Below are positions 9,598-19,344 of a DNA stretch of 64,000 nt, piece by piece; positions within the stretch are counted from its first letter, which is position 1, and each line of letters opens with the position of its first letter. The notes under the pieces were generated by a model. It saw only the letters and a list, made by a program, of their open reading frames with translations. It had not been told where the DNA came from and searched no databases. The translations under genes and the position numbers were made by a program. Source of the stretch: DAIOEK01 sp963708715 (GTDB lineage: Bacteria > Chloroflexota > Anaerolineae > Anaerolineales > Anaerolineaceae); contig CAVPSU010000001.1 of NCBI GenBank assembly GCA_963708715.1, positions 1,178,001 to 1,242,000 of the forward strand, in the 5' to 3' direction.

Positions 9598-11083
9598 CTA
9601 CATCTTACTAAAACAGGATCTCAACGCAGGATACAGCTCTTTGTATACGAGATAAGCCTGTTGATAAGCTTCCGCTTGGGATGAGTCGGGGCGCGTACTG
9701 CCTGTGATCTTGACGCACTGTCTGCATGCAGCGGAGACGTCCGGCCAATGCCCAGCTCCCACACCGGCGAGCAGTGCTGCTCCATATGCAGCACCCTCGG
9801 TAGTGTTCACGGTTAACAACTCGGCATTGAGCACACTTGCCAGGATCTGCCGCCACAGCGCCCCCTTCGTACCTCCCCCCGAGGCATACACCTGGGTGAT
9901 CCGCTCCAGACCTGCGGATTGGATGAGATTAAAGATGTCTTTCAAACCAAAGGCCACCCCTTCGAGTACTGCCCGGGTCAGATGCGCTTGTGTATGCCGG
10001 AGCGTCAAACCGATAAATGCTCCGCGCGCCAATGGATCAGGGTGAGGAGTCCGTTCTCCGCTTAGATAAGGGAGGAACTGTAAGCCGTCACTTCCCGGTG
10101 GAATTTGAGCAGCTTCATTTAATAAACCATCAAAACTCATCCCTGGCGCCAAGGTGTCACGATACCACTGAAGGCTGCCCGCCGCAGATAGCATGACACC
10201 CATGAAATGCCACATCTCAGGCACCGCGTGACAGAATGCATGCAGGCGACCCTCAGGTTCAATCAATGCTCCCGGCGTGGTGGCAAACACCACCCCGCTG
10301 GTCCCTACGGTCAATCCGACAATTCCAGGTTCCACCGCTCCGACACCGACTGCCTGTGCAGATTGGTCTCCACCACCGGCCATGACCGGCGTCCCAGATT
10401 TCAATCCCGTCTCTTGAGCAGCCTCATTCGTGACCTAGCCCTGTGATCTCCGTACCTTCGTAAGTTGGGGGCATCCAGGCAGGGTCAATCCCCAGGGCAG
10501 CTAACACCTCCGAAGACCACTGCCTTGCTTTCAAATCGAAGAGCACAGTGCCGGACCCATCCGCCTTATCCATAGCATATTCACCGGTTAGTTTATAGCG
10601 GATGAAATCTTTGGGTAGTAGGATATGCCCGGCTTTGGCATACACTTCCGGCTCGTTTTCACGTACCCATAGAATCTTTGGCGCGGTGAAGCCAGTCAGG
10701 GCAACGTTTCCGGTAATTTGGATGAATCGCTCCCTGCCCATGCGGCGATGAATTTCATCGCACTGGCTTTGTGTGCGTTGGTCGTTCCACAAAATGGCCG
10801 GACGCAGTACTTTTCCCGATGCATCCAGCATGATCAAGCCATGCATCTGCCCCGTCAGACCTATCGCACGGATTTGGTCACCATTAACACCGGTTTGTTC
10901 CAGCACAGTTCGGATACTGGTCGCGACGGCATCCCACCATTCCTGCGGATTCTGTTCTGACCATAGCGGAAGAGGCGTTTGCAGGGTATGGGGTGATGAG
11001 GCTACAGCAACCACTGCGCCCATCTCATCCATCAGGAGAGCTTTGGAGGAAGTGGTCGAGGTGTCAATACCAAGAAAGTACAT
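9598..11083 (-). pseudogene. xylB: Xylulokinase, split by one frameshift
   Basis: The first part (start at 11083) has the FGGY kinase opening YFLGIDTSTTSSKALLMD, then TGQMHGL and WNDQRT. It runs 219 residues to a premature TGA. The second part resumes in another frame with GTPVMAGGGDQSAQAVG, the nucleotide-binding VGTSGVVF region and GGGTKGALWRQILA. Joining them with one base inserted or two lost, around 10427-10437, gives a complete kinase of about 490 residues. Xylulokinase phosphorylates D-xylulose to xylulose 5-phosphate, the step after xylose isomerase. It is the last gene of the operon, ten bases after the glycosidase. If the shift is real, the strain must use another kinase. Confidence 0.8.
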
Positions 11084-11093
11084 ATTGTTTCTT

Positions 11094-13424
11094 CTACTTT
11101 ACGGAAACCGGGCAAACGAACACTGGTTCTTTGATGACCATTTTTCTCTCACCGGTTATTTCAAATTCACCAGAGAGCCGGATGTCCTCCGAGGAGCTTC
11201 CCACCATCGCAACGATTGATCCAGATTCGAGAACCAGGTTCAGATCGTTGTCATAAAACGCCAGTTGATCGATCGGCAGGTGGAAGGTAACGGTTTTCAT
11301 TTCTCCTGGTCCGAGCATGAGTTTGTGATAGCCTTTCAACTCTTTGATTGGCCGGGGAATGGATGCGTACTCATCAAAAGTATACAACTGGACAACTTCC
11401 GCGCCGGCAACTTTTCCGGTGTTTTTTACTTTCACAGCGATCTCAACGCTTTCACCTTTGGATGCCTGTTTCCGGCTCAATACGAGATCTGAATATTCGA
11501 AGGAGGTATAGCTCAATCCATGGCCAAATGGGTAGAGCGGTGTGGTCTTCTCATCGACATAATCCGAATACCAGTGTGACTTTGTGCCGGATGGTTTGGA
11601 GTTGTAGAAAATTGGGAGCTGTCCTGCGGATCGCGGGAAGGTAATGGGCAGTTTTCCGCCCGGATTTTCATCTCCAAACAACACATCGGCGATGGCAGGT
11701 CCGCCTTCCTCTCCTGGCAGCCAGGCTTCGAGGATCGCGTTGGCATCTTTCGCCAATTGCGGGATGGCATAAGGTCGGCCTGTGATCAGGACAACGGTAA
11801 CCGGTTTTCCTGTTTCCTGTACCGCCTGGAATAATTCTTCCTGGATACCGGGCAGGCGCAAATCCGCGCTGTCACGCGTCTCACCTGTTGTGCACTCTGG
11901 CGTCAGACCGGACCTGTCCCCCAGCACCAACACTACCGCGTCCGCTTGTTTGGCTGTTTCAACCGCTTTCGAGATGGTTGAGAGATCCGGGTCAACATAA
12001 TCGCATCCCTGCGCGTATACTACCCGGGTGTTTGAGGATACAGCCGCACGAATGCCATCCAATACCGTGATAATCTTCACATCGTGCGGTGCCAGTAAGT
12101 TCAAATCCACATCGCGGAAGGCAGAATTCTCCGGTCGCTTGAGTTCCATCATTTGCCGCATGGCGGTATAGGAATAATCTGCCAATTGGTTGCGACCTGA
12201 GTCGGCATTCGGACCGATGACCGCTAGTGTCTGGATGGTTTTTTGCAGTGGAAGCACGCCGTCATTCTTGAGCAATACCATGCTTTTCCTGGCAATCTCC
12301 CGGGCAAGTTGGCGCTGATCAGGTGAATCATATACTTCCAGCACTCGGCTCTCATCTACATATGGATTCTCAAACAAGCCCAATTCAAATTTCAATCGCA
12401 GATGCCGCTTAACCGCCTGATCGATGGTCTCCAGGGACACATCACCCTTTACCAGTGCAGCTTTGAGTGCGTCACCATAACAGACAACGGTCGGAAGTTC
12501 GACATCGATCCCGGCGTTCAAAGCCATTCGGGCTGCATCGGGGAGGGAATCCGCCACTTTATGGAAATTATGGAGCATGATCAGTGATTCATAATCCGAT
12601 ACAACCAGACCATCAAATCCCAGTTTCGTGCGTAAAATGTCGGTAAGAATACGCCTAGACGCGCCAACCACTTCGCCATCCAGCTCCGGGTAAGCGTTCA
12701 TGATGGAAGCCATTTTCGCATCACGAATGGCCGAGCGGAAGGGCGCCAGGAAGTAGTTATAGATTTCATTCATCCCCATATGGACAGGTGCGCAGTTGAG
12801 GCCGCCCTGTGAACTACTGTGCCCGATAAAATGCTTACCGGTGGCAGCCACCCCCCCAGCGAGGTCATCCGTTTGCAGACCTTTGATAAACGCTACCCCA
12901 AAATGACTGATGAGGGTCGGATCCTCTCCGAAGGTCTCCTCCACGCGTCCCCAACGGGGGTCGCGGGCTACATCCAATACCGGAGCGAGTGCCTGCCGGG
13001 CACCAATGGCCAGTAACTGTTTGCGTATAACTCCGGTCAATTGTTCGGCTATCTTGGGTTGAAAGGTACTGGCAAGCCCCAACATCTGTGGATATACCGA
13101 TCCGCCCAGCACCATCGTGCCCGCACAGCATTCTTCATGAAGGATGGCCGGAATCCCCAGTCGGGTCTTTTCCAGAAGGAATTTCTGCAATTCGTTTCCG
13201 GTCCGGGCTACGCTTACCGGATCGAGGGTGGAGGCACCTCCCACGCGGGTTATCTGTCCAATCCCGAATTTGAGGTGACCGGATGCCTTTTCCCAATCCA
13301 TGACACCGTTGGTCTGAAGATCGAACATCCAATATGAACCGATCTGGGCAATTTTTTCGTCCAGGGTCATTTTTGAGAGAAGCGTTGATACACGTTTTTT
13401 GATGGAATCCATACTGTAAATCAT
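11094..13424 (-). CDS. Glycoside hydrolase family 3 beta-xylosidase/beta-glucosidase
   Basis: A 776-residue three-domain GH3 enzyme. An N-terminal TIM barrel carries DPRWGRVEETFGEDP, the KHF at 197-199 and the nucleophile Asp277 in GLVVSDYES. It is followed by the alpha/beta sandwich domain (VVLVLGDRSG and ETRDSADLRLPG) and a C-terminal fibronectin-III-like domain (about 665-760). There is no signal peptide, so it hydrolyses imported oligosaccharides in the cytosol. Because it sits between xylA and xylB under a shared regulator, beta-xylosidase on xylo-oligosaccharides is the more likely activity, although GH3 specificity cannot be read from sequence alone. The start is uncertain between 13424 and an ATG four codons later. 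Confidence 0.9.
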   Translation of the reverse strand: MIYSMDSIKKRVSTLLSKMTLDEKIAQIGSYWMFDLQTNGVMDWEKASGHLKFGIGQITRVGGASTLDPVSVARTGNELQKFLLEKTRLGIPAILHEECCAGTMVLGGSVYPQMLGLASTFQPKIAEQLTGVIRKQLLAIGARQALAPVLDVARDPRWGRVEETFGEDPTLISHFGVAFIKGLQTDDLAGGVAATGKHFIGHSSSQGGLNCAPVHMGMNEIYNYFLAPFRSAIRDAKMASIMNAYPELDGEVVGASRRILTDILRTKLGFDGLVVSDYESLIMLHNFHKVADSLPDAARMALNAGIDVELPTVVCYGDALKAALVKGDVSLETIDQAVKRHLRLKFELGLFENPYVDESRVLEVYDSPDQRQLAREIARKSMVLLKNDGVLPLQKTIQTLAVIGPNADSGRNQLADYSYTAMRQMMELKRPENSAFRDVDLNLLAPHDVKIITVLDGIRAAVSSNTRVVYAQGCDYVDPDLSTISKAVETAKQADAVVLVLGDRSGLTPECTTGETRDSADLRLPGIQEELFQAVQETGKPVTVVLITGRPYAIPQLAKDANAILEAWLPGEEGGPAIADVLFGDENPGGKLPITFPRSAGQLPIFYNSKPSGTKSHWYSDYVDEKTTPLYPFGHGLSYTSFEYSDLVLSRKQASKGESVEIAVKVKNTGKVAGAEVVQLYTFDEYASIPRPIKELKGYHKLMLGPGEMKTVTFHLPIDQLAFYDNDLNLVLESGSIVAMVGSSSEDIRLSGEFEITGERKMVIKEPVFVCPVSVK

Positions 13425-13469
13425 CCCTATCCACTTTAGAATATCGTCATCCCGTAGGATGAGTCATGC

Positions 13470-14639
13470 TCACCTGATGCCAAGTAATAATTCGTTTGTG
13501 AGTTGGTCGAGGCGTTCGTATTTAAGCCCACGTGCACCAAGGGCAGTTCGGTCGAATGTCAGCGCTTTTAATCCACTGGCTTTGGATGGACTATATCTGC
13601 CAACATATTGGCTCATGGAACCATCATCGGCATTGATCTCCGCGATTAAAGACTGGATCTCCTGATCTGCATTCCACCGGGTTGCTTTATCTTTCAGGAT
13701 CAGGTAGGTCCGCATGCAGCCGCGAGCAAAGTCTTTCACACCCTCGTAATCTTCAGTGCGATAGGCATGGGCGTCAAAGTGGCGGCTGCCTTTATAACCG
13801 CGATCCTCTAAAAGCTTCACAAGAAAGAAAGCACTCTTCAGATTAACCGCACCAAACCGAAGATCCTGATCATATCGGCCAAAAGCCTGGTCGTTCAGAT
13901 CGATATGGAACAGCTTACCGGCTTCCAACGCCTGGGCAACCCCATGAGTGAAATTAAGCCCTGCCATGTGTTCATGCGCTACTTCGGGATTGACTCCAAC
14001 CATTTCCGGGTGATCGAGGGTTGTGAGGAAGGCCAGCATGTGCCCGGTGGTGGCATTGTAAATATCTCCTCGCGGTTCATTGGGTTTGGCTTCAAGGGCG
14101 AACTTAAGGTTGTATTTTTTGTCCAGGACGTAATCGCACAAGAAGTTCATAGCTTCCCGTGAGCGCTGGATGGCTATGATCGGATCTTTCGATGCATCGG
14201 TATCCGTTCCTTCGCGTCCACCCCAGAAGACATAGATCCCCGCACCAAGTTCTACACCCAGATCTATGGCACGCATAGTTTTTTGCAATGCATATGCTCG
14301 GACTTTTGGGTCATTGGATGTGAATGCGCCATCTTTGAACACCGGATCGCTAAACAGGTTGGTAGTAGCCATCGGCACGACCAGTCCTGTTTCAGCCAGC
14401 GCTTTCTTGAAGTCTTTTACGATTCTGTCCCGTTCTGACGGGGTCGCATCGATGGGTACCAGGTCATTATCATGAAAATTGACACCCCAGGCGCCTACTT
14501 CCGCCAGCAGATGAACCAGCTCAACGGGTGTCTTGGGGTCTCGAACCGGACCGCCAAATGGGTCACGGCCAGTGCTACCAACCGTCCATAAACCAAAAGT
14601 GAATTTGTTTTCGGGTTTAGGCATGTAATTGTTCGTCAT
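13470..14639 (-). CDS. xylA: Xylose isomerase
   Basis: A 389-residue class I xylose isomerase of the length seen in actinobacterial enzymes. The catalytic His56 and Asp59 lie in FHDND. The metal-ligand Glu183 and Lys185 lie in LEAKPNEPRGD. The C-terminal half keeps HIDLNDQ and the HFDAH ligand loop. It converts D-xylose to D-xylulose in the cytosol with two divalent metals. AAGGAG seven bases before the ATG sets the start. It lies 14 bases after the permease gene and 45 bases before the GH3 glycosidase, in a complete xylo-oligosaccharide uptake and breakdown operon. Confidence 0.95.
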   Translation of the reverse strand: MTNNYMPKPENKFTFGLWTVGSTGRDPFGGPVRDPKTPVELVHLLAEVGAWGVNFHDNDLVPIDATPSERDRIVKDFKKALAETGLVVPMATTNLFSDPVFKDGAFTSNDPKVRAYALQKTMRAIDLGVELGAGIYVFWGGREGTDTDASKDPIIAIQRSREAMNFLCDYVLDKKYNLKFALEAKPNEPRGDIYNATTGHMLAFLTTLDHPEMVGVNPEVAHEHMAGLNFTHGVAQALEAGKLFHIDLNDQAFGRYDQDLRFGAVNLKSAFFLVKLLEDRGYKGSRHFDAHAYRTEDYEGVKDFARGCMRTYLILKDKATRWNADQEIQSLIAEINADDGSMSQYVGRYSPSKASGLKALTFDRTALGARGLKYERLDQLTNELLLGIR

Positions 14640-14653
14640 TGAAACACTCCTTT

Positions 14654-15523
14654 TTAACCTTTAACTGCGCCGGCGGTCAGGCCGGAGACGATTTGCTTTT
14701 CGGCAAATAGATAAAATATCAGCGTTGGGATGGATGAAAGCGCAACAAAAGCAGACACCAAAGCCAGGTCCTGCCCGTATTGTCCCTGGAATTGCATTGT
14801 TCCCAGGGGCAAAGTCCATAATGTATTACTGTTTAATACGACCAGTGGAACCAGCAGATCATTCCAACTGGCAATCATAACCAGGGCGGCCACAGCCGCC
14901 AATGCCGGTTTTACGAGCGGAAGCATAATGCGCCAGAAAAAGTCAAAGTTCGTGCAGCCATCGATATAGGCGGCGTCTTGTAGCTCCGAAGGTACAGATG
15001 TGAAAAATCCCTCCAGAATGACAATGTTGCCTGACAACTGAAATGCAATTTGAACGAAAATGACTCCGATGAGGCTGTCGATCATGTTGAACCCAAATTG
15101 GTCCAATTGTCGGAGGACAAAATAAACCGGCAGAATGGCAACATTGATAGGGAACATCAAGCCCACCGTGAATAAATTGTAAAAGAAATTCTTTCCCCGG
15201 AACTCCATCCGCGCAAATACAAATGATACGAGGGCACAGATGATCACGGTACCAGCGGTTGTTGCTACCATGACGATCAAACTGTTCTTCATCATCCCCC
15301 AAAAAGAGGGGGTACTTAATATGTTGATGATGTTATCCCAATTGGGGGGATTGGGAATTGCATACGGATGCGAATACATTTGACCGGTGGTTTTAACACT
15401 GCCAAATAGCAGGATCACGATCGGGACGAAAATCAATATGGTGGCTATAATGAGGACAAGGTACTGGAGAAACCTTGGAATTGTTTTTTTCATCCAACGT
15501 GGGGTTGGCATTACTCTTTGCAT
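14654..15523 (-). CDS. Sugar ABC transporter permease, MalG type
   Basis: About 289 residues with six predicted membrane segments. The permease EAA-like loop is ELQDAAYIDGCTNFDFFWRI, the site that docks onto the ATPase. It belongs to the carbohydrate uptake 1 (CUT1) family, MalG/LacG side. I start it at the ATG at 15523 with GGGA upstream, next to an in-frame TTG. It partners the permease encoded just upstream and the lipoprotein at 16672. No ATPase gene is present in the operon. CUT1 importers often borrow a shared MsmK/UgpC-like ATPase encoded elsewhere, which is the likely solution here. Confidence 0.9.
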   Translation of the reverse strand: MQRVMPTPRWMKKTIPRFLQYLVLIIATILIFVPIVILLFGSVKTTGQMYSHPYAIPNPPNWDNIINILSTPSFWGMMKNSLIVMVATTAGTVIICALVSFVFARMEFRGKNFFYNLFTVGLMFPINVAILPVYFVLRQLDQFGFNMIDSLIGVIFVQIAFQLSGNIVILEGFFTSVPSELQDAAYIDGCTNFDFFWRIMLPLVKPALAAVAALVMIASWNDLLVPLVVLNSNTLWTLPLGTMQFQGQYGQDLALVSAFVALSSIPTLIFYLFAEKQIVSGLTAGAVKG

Positions 15524-15536
15524 CAAGATTCCCTTT

Positions 15537-16481
15537 CTAATAACCGGTAAGATAATCCGGCTTGCGGGTTAATTGGCGATAGATTAAAGAGAAGATCACA
15601 CAAATAATGAACATGATAATGGCGACGCCTGCCCCATAGCCAAGTTGGTATCTGACGAATCCAAAGCGGTACATATAGGTGGCCATGGTCTCACTGGCAT
15701 TAACCGGTCCACCCCTGGTCATAACCCAGATCAAAATAAACTGTTGGATCGAACCCAGAATGGACATGTAAACCGATGTTTTGATGGTGCCCGCCAAGAG
15801 GGGTAAGGTGATGAAGAAATAGTTTTGAAAAGAATTTGCGCCATCCATTAGCGCAGCTTCTTCAATTTCCGAAGGGATATTTTGAAGACCAGTTAAGAAC
15901 AACAACATGTGGAATCCGAAGTATTTCCATGTCAGCGTGACGAAAACCGCAAACAACACTATGTTCATATCTGCGAGCCAGTTAACAGGATTCAATCCGA
16001 GAAGAACCAGAATTCCATTTAGCAGTCCACGCTCCGGATCGGAATTGTAGAGCAGCATCCACATGATGCCAGTATTCACTTCAGACAGGACATAAGGCAG
16101 GAAGAAAACCATCCGGAATAATGCCCGACCGGGTAAATTTCGTCCCACCATGACTGCCAACATCATTGCAAGTGGTAACTGTAACGCAAGAGAGCAAACA
16201 ATAATAATAAGGACATTCTGAATGGCTTTTATGAAAACTTTATCCGCAAAGATTTTTCCATAATTCTTAAGTCCGATATAATCGACAGCTGGTCCCAGAC
16301 CTTTCCAATCGAAAGTACTATAATATGCCGAGCGAAAAATGGGGTAGATCACAAAAAGGAGGAAGAGGAGCAGAGCTGGCAACAGAAAAAGGACAATGAT
16401 CAAGCGATCTCGTTGCTGACGAGGTTGACCTGATCTATGATGTGAGCGAAACGAATCTGTTAAGCCAGCAAATGATTGCAT
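15537..16481 (-). CDS. Sugar ABC transporter permease, MalF type
   Basis: A 314-residue polytopic membrane protein. It has a basic cytosolic N-terminus (residues 1-25), a first membrane helix LIIVLFLLPALLLFLLFVIY and an EAA-type loop IPSEIEEAALMDGANSFQNY. It belongs to the MalF/UgpA side of CUT1 sugar importers. It follows the binding-protein gene after an intergenic hairpin and precedes the second permease by 13 bases. Substrate inference comes from context: xylose isomerase, a GH3 glycosidase and xylulokinase lie downstream, so xylo-oligosaccharides or xylose are expected. Confidence 0.9.
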   Translation of the reverse strand: MQSFAGLTDSFRSHHRSGQPRQQRDRLIIVLFLLPALLLFLLFVIYPIFRSAYYSTFDWKGLGPAVDYIGLKNYGKIFADKVFIKAIQNVLIIIVCSLALQLPLAMMLAVMVGRNLPGRALFRMVFFLPYVLSEVNTGIMWMLLYNSDPERGLLNGILVLLGLNPVNWLADMNIVLFAVFVTLTWKYFGFHMLLFLTGLQNIPSEIEEAALMDGANSFQNYFFITLPLLAGTIKTSVYMSILGSIQQFILIWVMTRGGPVNASETMATYMYRFGFVRYQLGYGAGVAIIMFIICVIFSLIYRQLTRKPDYLTGY

Positions 16482-16620
16482 AAAATGGTTCTCTCAATAT
16501 CTTTTCAATAGTCGGGTGGGAAATCGTCGCAAGACTTCCGAATATTGTTAGTAAAGAATTATGTTGTCGCCGGGTTAGCTGAAGTTATAAAACTGGAAAA
16601 AAATTTGCATATTACAGGGA

Positions 16621-16656
16621 ACAGGTGCGGGGTTGTTTTTCTACCCCCGCACCTGT
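16621..16656 (-). repeat. Intergenic hairpin between binding-protein and permease genes
   Basis: A 12-bp perfect stem, ACAGGTGCGGGG with CCCCGCACCTGT and a 12-base loop, starts 16 bases after the binding-protein stop. Such hairpins commonly stabilise the upstream message or partially end transcription, so that binding protein is made in excess over permeases. There is no immediate T-run on the minus strand, so stabilisation or partial attenuation is more likely than full termination. Confidence 0.6.
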
Positions 16657-16671
16657 TTTCGGTATTAAAGC

Positions 16672-18063
16672 TTACTGAGCCAGGAAGCCGGCTTCAATTT
16701 CAGCGCAGACTTCTTGCGGAGTTGCAGTACCAGCGTATAGCTTCTGTACTGCGTCATTAATGATCCCGCCCATAGCAGCGGGCAAGACCTGATCGAAGTA
16801 CAACTGATAATAGGTCGAATTGGCAACAGCCTGTGAAACCATCACCATATTCGGATCCACCAGAGCAACTTCGGCGCCCTTGGCTACGGGGATACCCGAG
16901 TTGGACGCAGCGATAACCTTTTGATTCTCAACACTGGTCAGGTATTTCACGAAGTCAATCGCTTCTGGTTCAGCGTCTTTTCCGATGGCGAAACCATTGC
17001 CACCGCCAACGAGATCAGTGACAAGTCCTTTACCACCTTCGACTGCCGGGAAGTTAAACATGCCAAGGTTGGCAACACCAATCAGATCAGCGCTATTCGC
17101 AGCTTGAACGGAAGGTGACCACTGTCCGCCGAGTTCCATGGCAGCCTTGCCATTACCGAAGGTTGCCTGCATTTCATCATGGGTTGCGCCTAAGAAACCT
17201 TCCTGGAACGGTTTCATGTCGATGAGTCTCTTCAACTGAACGCCAGCTTGAACAAATGCATCATCGGTGAATTTTCCAGTGCGGGCAGCGCCAGTTGCTG
17301 CGGCAGCGCTGAAGGCTTCTGCTCCACCAATGCGGGATACGAGGTATGACCAGATGTGCATACCTGGCCATTTGTCGCCTTCACCAACAGAGATCGGAGT
17401 GATTCCGGCATCTTTTAATTTCTGAACATCGGTGAGGAATTCTTCCCACGTCACGGGTGGGGTCGCAATACCTGCCTTCGTGAAGAGATCCTTGTTGTAC
17501 CAGAAGGTGACAGCTCCCATATCCCAGGGAACCCCATAGTTCTTGCCATCAACGGCAAAAGCATCCAGGGCGCCGAGGCTTTTACGCCAGGCGCCATCAT
17601 TGGCATCCAGATCTGCTGAAATGTCTTTTAAAAGACCGGCATTGACCTGTTCGATCATACCGCCCTGGCCCCAGCTCTGGAAAATATCAGGAACCTCACC
17701 AGATTGAAGCACTGTGGTGAGTTTGGTTTTGAACGCTTCATTTTCAAGGACCGTGATTTCGATCTTCACATTCGGGTGTGCAGCCATGTAATCATCGGCC
17801 ATCTTCTGCCAATCAGATAGTGTTGGATCCTTGGTTGAGATATGCCACCAGGTGATAGTGACGGGCTTTGCGACTGGAGCTGCGACTGTTGGAGCTACTG
17901 CAGGCGCTTCCGGCGCAGCAGGAGCAGCGGGGGCTGCCGGAGCAGCAGGAACAGCCGGTGCAGCGGGTGCGGCGGGAGCTTCAGTTGCCGGAGTCGTGCA
18001 AGCGCTCAACGCAAAACAGAGTATAAGCAAAATGCTTATTAATTTAAATAGTTTACTGGTCAT
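16672..18063 (-). CDS. Extracellular sugar-binding lipoprotein (CUT1 ABC importer)
   Basis: The N-terminus is a lipoprotein signal ending in the lipobox LSAC (Cys22). About 50 residues of Ala-Pro repeat linker follow, then a family 1 solute-binding fold (TITWWHISTKDPTLSDW, GEVPDIFQSWG). The protein is 463 residues, membrane-tethered outside the cell, and delivers sugar to the two permeases encoded next. AAAGGAGG before the ATG is near-consensus and predicts strong translation. It is the first structural gene after the LacI-type regulator. The likely ligand is xylobiose or another xylo-oligosaccharide, by context only. Confidence 0.9.
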   Translation of the reverse strand: MTSKLFKLISILLILCFALSACTTPATEAPAAPAAPAVPAAPAAPAAPAAPEAPAVAPTVAAPVAKPVTITWWHISTKDPTLSDWQKMADDYMAAHPNVKIEITVLENEAFKTKLTTVLQSGEVPDIFQSWGQGGMIEQVNAGLLKDISADLDANDGAWRKSLGALDAFAVDGKNYGVPWDMGAVTFWYNKDLFTKAGIATPPVTWEEFLTDVQKLKDAGITPISVGEGDKWPGMHIWSYLVSRIGGAEAFSAAAATGAARTGKFTDDAFVQAGVQLKRLIDMKPFQEGFLGATHDEMQATFGNGKAAMELGGQWSPSVQAANSADLIGVANLGMFNFPAVEGGKGLVTDLVGGGNGFAIGKDAEPEAIDFVKYLTSVENQKVIAASNSGIPVAKGAEVALVDPNMVMVSQAVANSTYYQLYFDQVLPAAMGGIINDAVQKLYAGTATPQEVCAEIEAGFLAQ

Positions 18064-18107
18064 TACTCCTCCTTTAGGAAGTGTTATCGGTTATACTAAC
18101 GACGTGC

Positions 18108-18174
18108 GGAGCATTGCTCCTCACAAATGCGCAGGTCTTCCTTCCATCTGTTCAGGGTTGAAGCGAAGACCTGC
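18108..18174. repeat. Two inverted repeats between lacI-type gene and binding-protein gene
   Basis: The 192-base gap before the binding-protein gene holds a perfect 13-base palindrome, GGAGCATTGCTCC (18108-18120). It also holds a 10-bp inverted repeat, GCAGGTCTTC with GAAGACCTGC, around a 24-base loop (18131-18174). Neither is followed by a T-run. They could be protein-binding sites or mRNA structures controlling how much regulator transcript reads into the transport genes. Confidence 0.4.
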
Positions 18175-18255
18175 AATTATTGTTGGATAAAATCAGTCCC
18201 CACCTCCTTCCACAATGATTTCCCCAATCCGACATATCATAATGGTATCCTCCGA

Positions 18256-19275
18256 TTAACGTTTATCCGAAATAACCCGACAGGAACTGCGTACAATGAG
18301 TTTTGTCTTCATTCGGTAAGTGGTTTCTTCAAGGGGTGGATCATTGATCAATTTAATGAGCATCTGGGTGGCAACAAAACCCATTTCAGTTATGAATTGG
18401 TCAACCGTAGTTAAACCCAGGTATTTAGATTCGGGTATATTATCAAACCCGACTACCGACAGGTCTTGCGGAATCTGCAGACCCATCTCTTCAGAGGCCT
18501 GGTAGACTCCCATGGCAGCCTGGTCATTGGAAGCGAAGATGGCTGTCGGCGGGATGGGTAGGGTCAACAATTGCCGCGCGCATTTCACCGCAGTCTCAGT
18601 GGTGTAATCGCCGGCAGCAATGAGTTCCTCTTCTACAGGTATGCCGGCTTTCTCGAGCGAATCACGATATCCCCGCAATCGGCGATTGGAGCTTTCCAGT
18701 TCCAAACGGCCGCTGATGAATCCAATCCGTCTGTGCCCCAGCGAAAACAGGTATTCCATTCCATCCACAACACCCTGGTAGTTAGTGGCATGAACCGAGG
18801 GATAATTGGGGTTGCTCATGACGGGATCAATGGAGACGATTGGAGCCTCAGTTGGATATTCGCTGGCGACCGGAGTGACAACCACTACGCCATCGGTGAT
18901 GGAATTATTTAGCAGGGATACATATTTGATTTCGTGAATGACGCGCCCACTCTTCTTCACATCGCCAGTGGTATAGACCAGGAGGTCGAAATCTGATTCA
19001 GAGATCGCCCGGTTGACCCCTTTCATGATTTCCACCGCATACGGATAAGCGATATCTGGCATGATGAGTCCGAGCAGGCCTTTTTTGAAGCTGCGCATGC
19101 TTCTGGCAGCCAGATTAGACGTGTAGCCCAGTGTCTCGATTACAGCGCGGATGTGGTCCTGTGTCTCGCTGGCTACATCCACCTTGCCATTTAGGACGCG
19201 GGATACAGTGGATACCGATACTCCCGCGGTGTTCGCAACATCCTGGATTGTCACAGAGCGTTTTTTAGTACCCAT
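18256..19275 (-). CDS. LacI family transcriptional regulator of the xyl operon
   Basis: A 339-residue LacI/GalR regulator. The N-terminal helix-turn-helix and hinge are plain: VTIQDVANTAGVSVSTVSRV, followed by the hinge region TSNLAARSMR near residues 51-60. The rest is the periplasmic-binding-protein-like effector domain (PPTAIFASNDQAAMGVY; DLSVVGFDNIPES). It probably represses the xylo-oligosaccharide genes and itself, responding to xylose or an oligosaccharide. The gene is preceded by a near-consensus promoter and three overlapping CCGGTA-type operators, so autoregulation is directly suggested by the sequence. No clear ribosome-binding site precedes the ATG. Confidence 0.92.
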   Translation of the reverse strand: MGTKKRSVTIQDVANTAGVSVSTVSRVLNGKVDVASETQDHIRAVIETLGYTSNLAARSMRSFKKGLLGLIMPDIAYPYAVEIMKGVNRAISESDFDLLVYTTGDVKKSGRVIHEIKYVSLLNNSITDGVVVVTPVASEYPTEAPIVSIDPVMSNPNYPSVHATNYQGVVDGMEYLFSLGHRRIGFISGRLELESSNRRLRGYRDSLEKAGIPVEEELIAAGDYTTETAVKCARQLLTLPIPPTAIFASNDQAAMGVYQASEEMGLQIPQDLSVVGFDNIPESKYLGLTTVDQFITEMGFVATQMLIKLINDPPLEETTYRMKTKLIVRSSCRVISDKR

Positions 19276-19303
19276 TTTGGTTTTCGTCTAAAGTGGCTTG
19301 ATT

Positions 19304-19343
19304 CCGGTATCCTTACCGGTAACGTTACCGGCATCGTTACCGC
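19304..19343. promoter_or_regulatory. Three overlapping LacI-type operators, 12-bp period
   Basis: Three 16-bp sites overlap by four bases and repeat every 12 bases: 19304-19319 (CCGGTATCCTTACCGG), 19316-19331 (CCGGTAACGTTACCGG, a perfect palindrome) and 19328-19343 (CCGGCATCGTTACCGC). The palindromic form with a central CG matches LacI/GalR operator architecture. The array lies between the -10 box and the LacI-type start codon, covering the presumed transcription start, as expected for repression. Confidence 0.8.
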
Positions 19344-19344
19344 T

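Noticed and set aside
18131..18174. The 10-bp inverted repeat after the LacI-type gene as an intrinsic terminator.
   Set aside because: The loop is 24 bases and no T-run follows on either strand.
17831..18190. A plus-strand Gly/Ala-rich frame opposite the sugar-binding lipoprotein.
   Set aside because: It is the complement of the Ala-Pro repeat linker; the same artefact occurs at 48499-48948.
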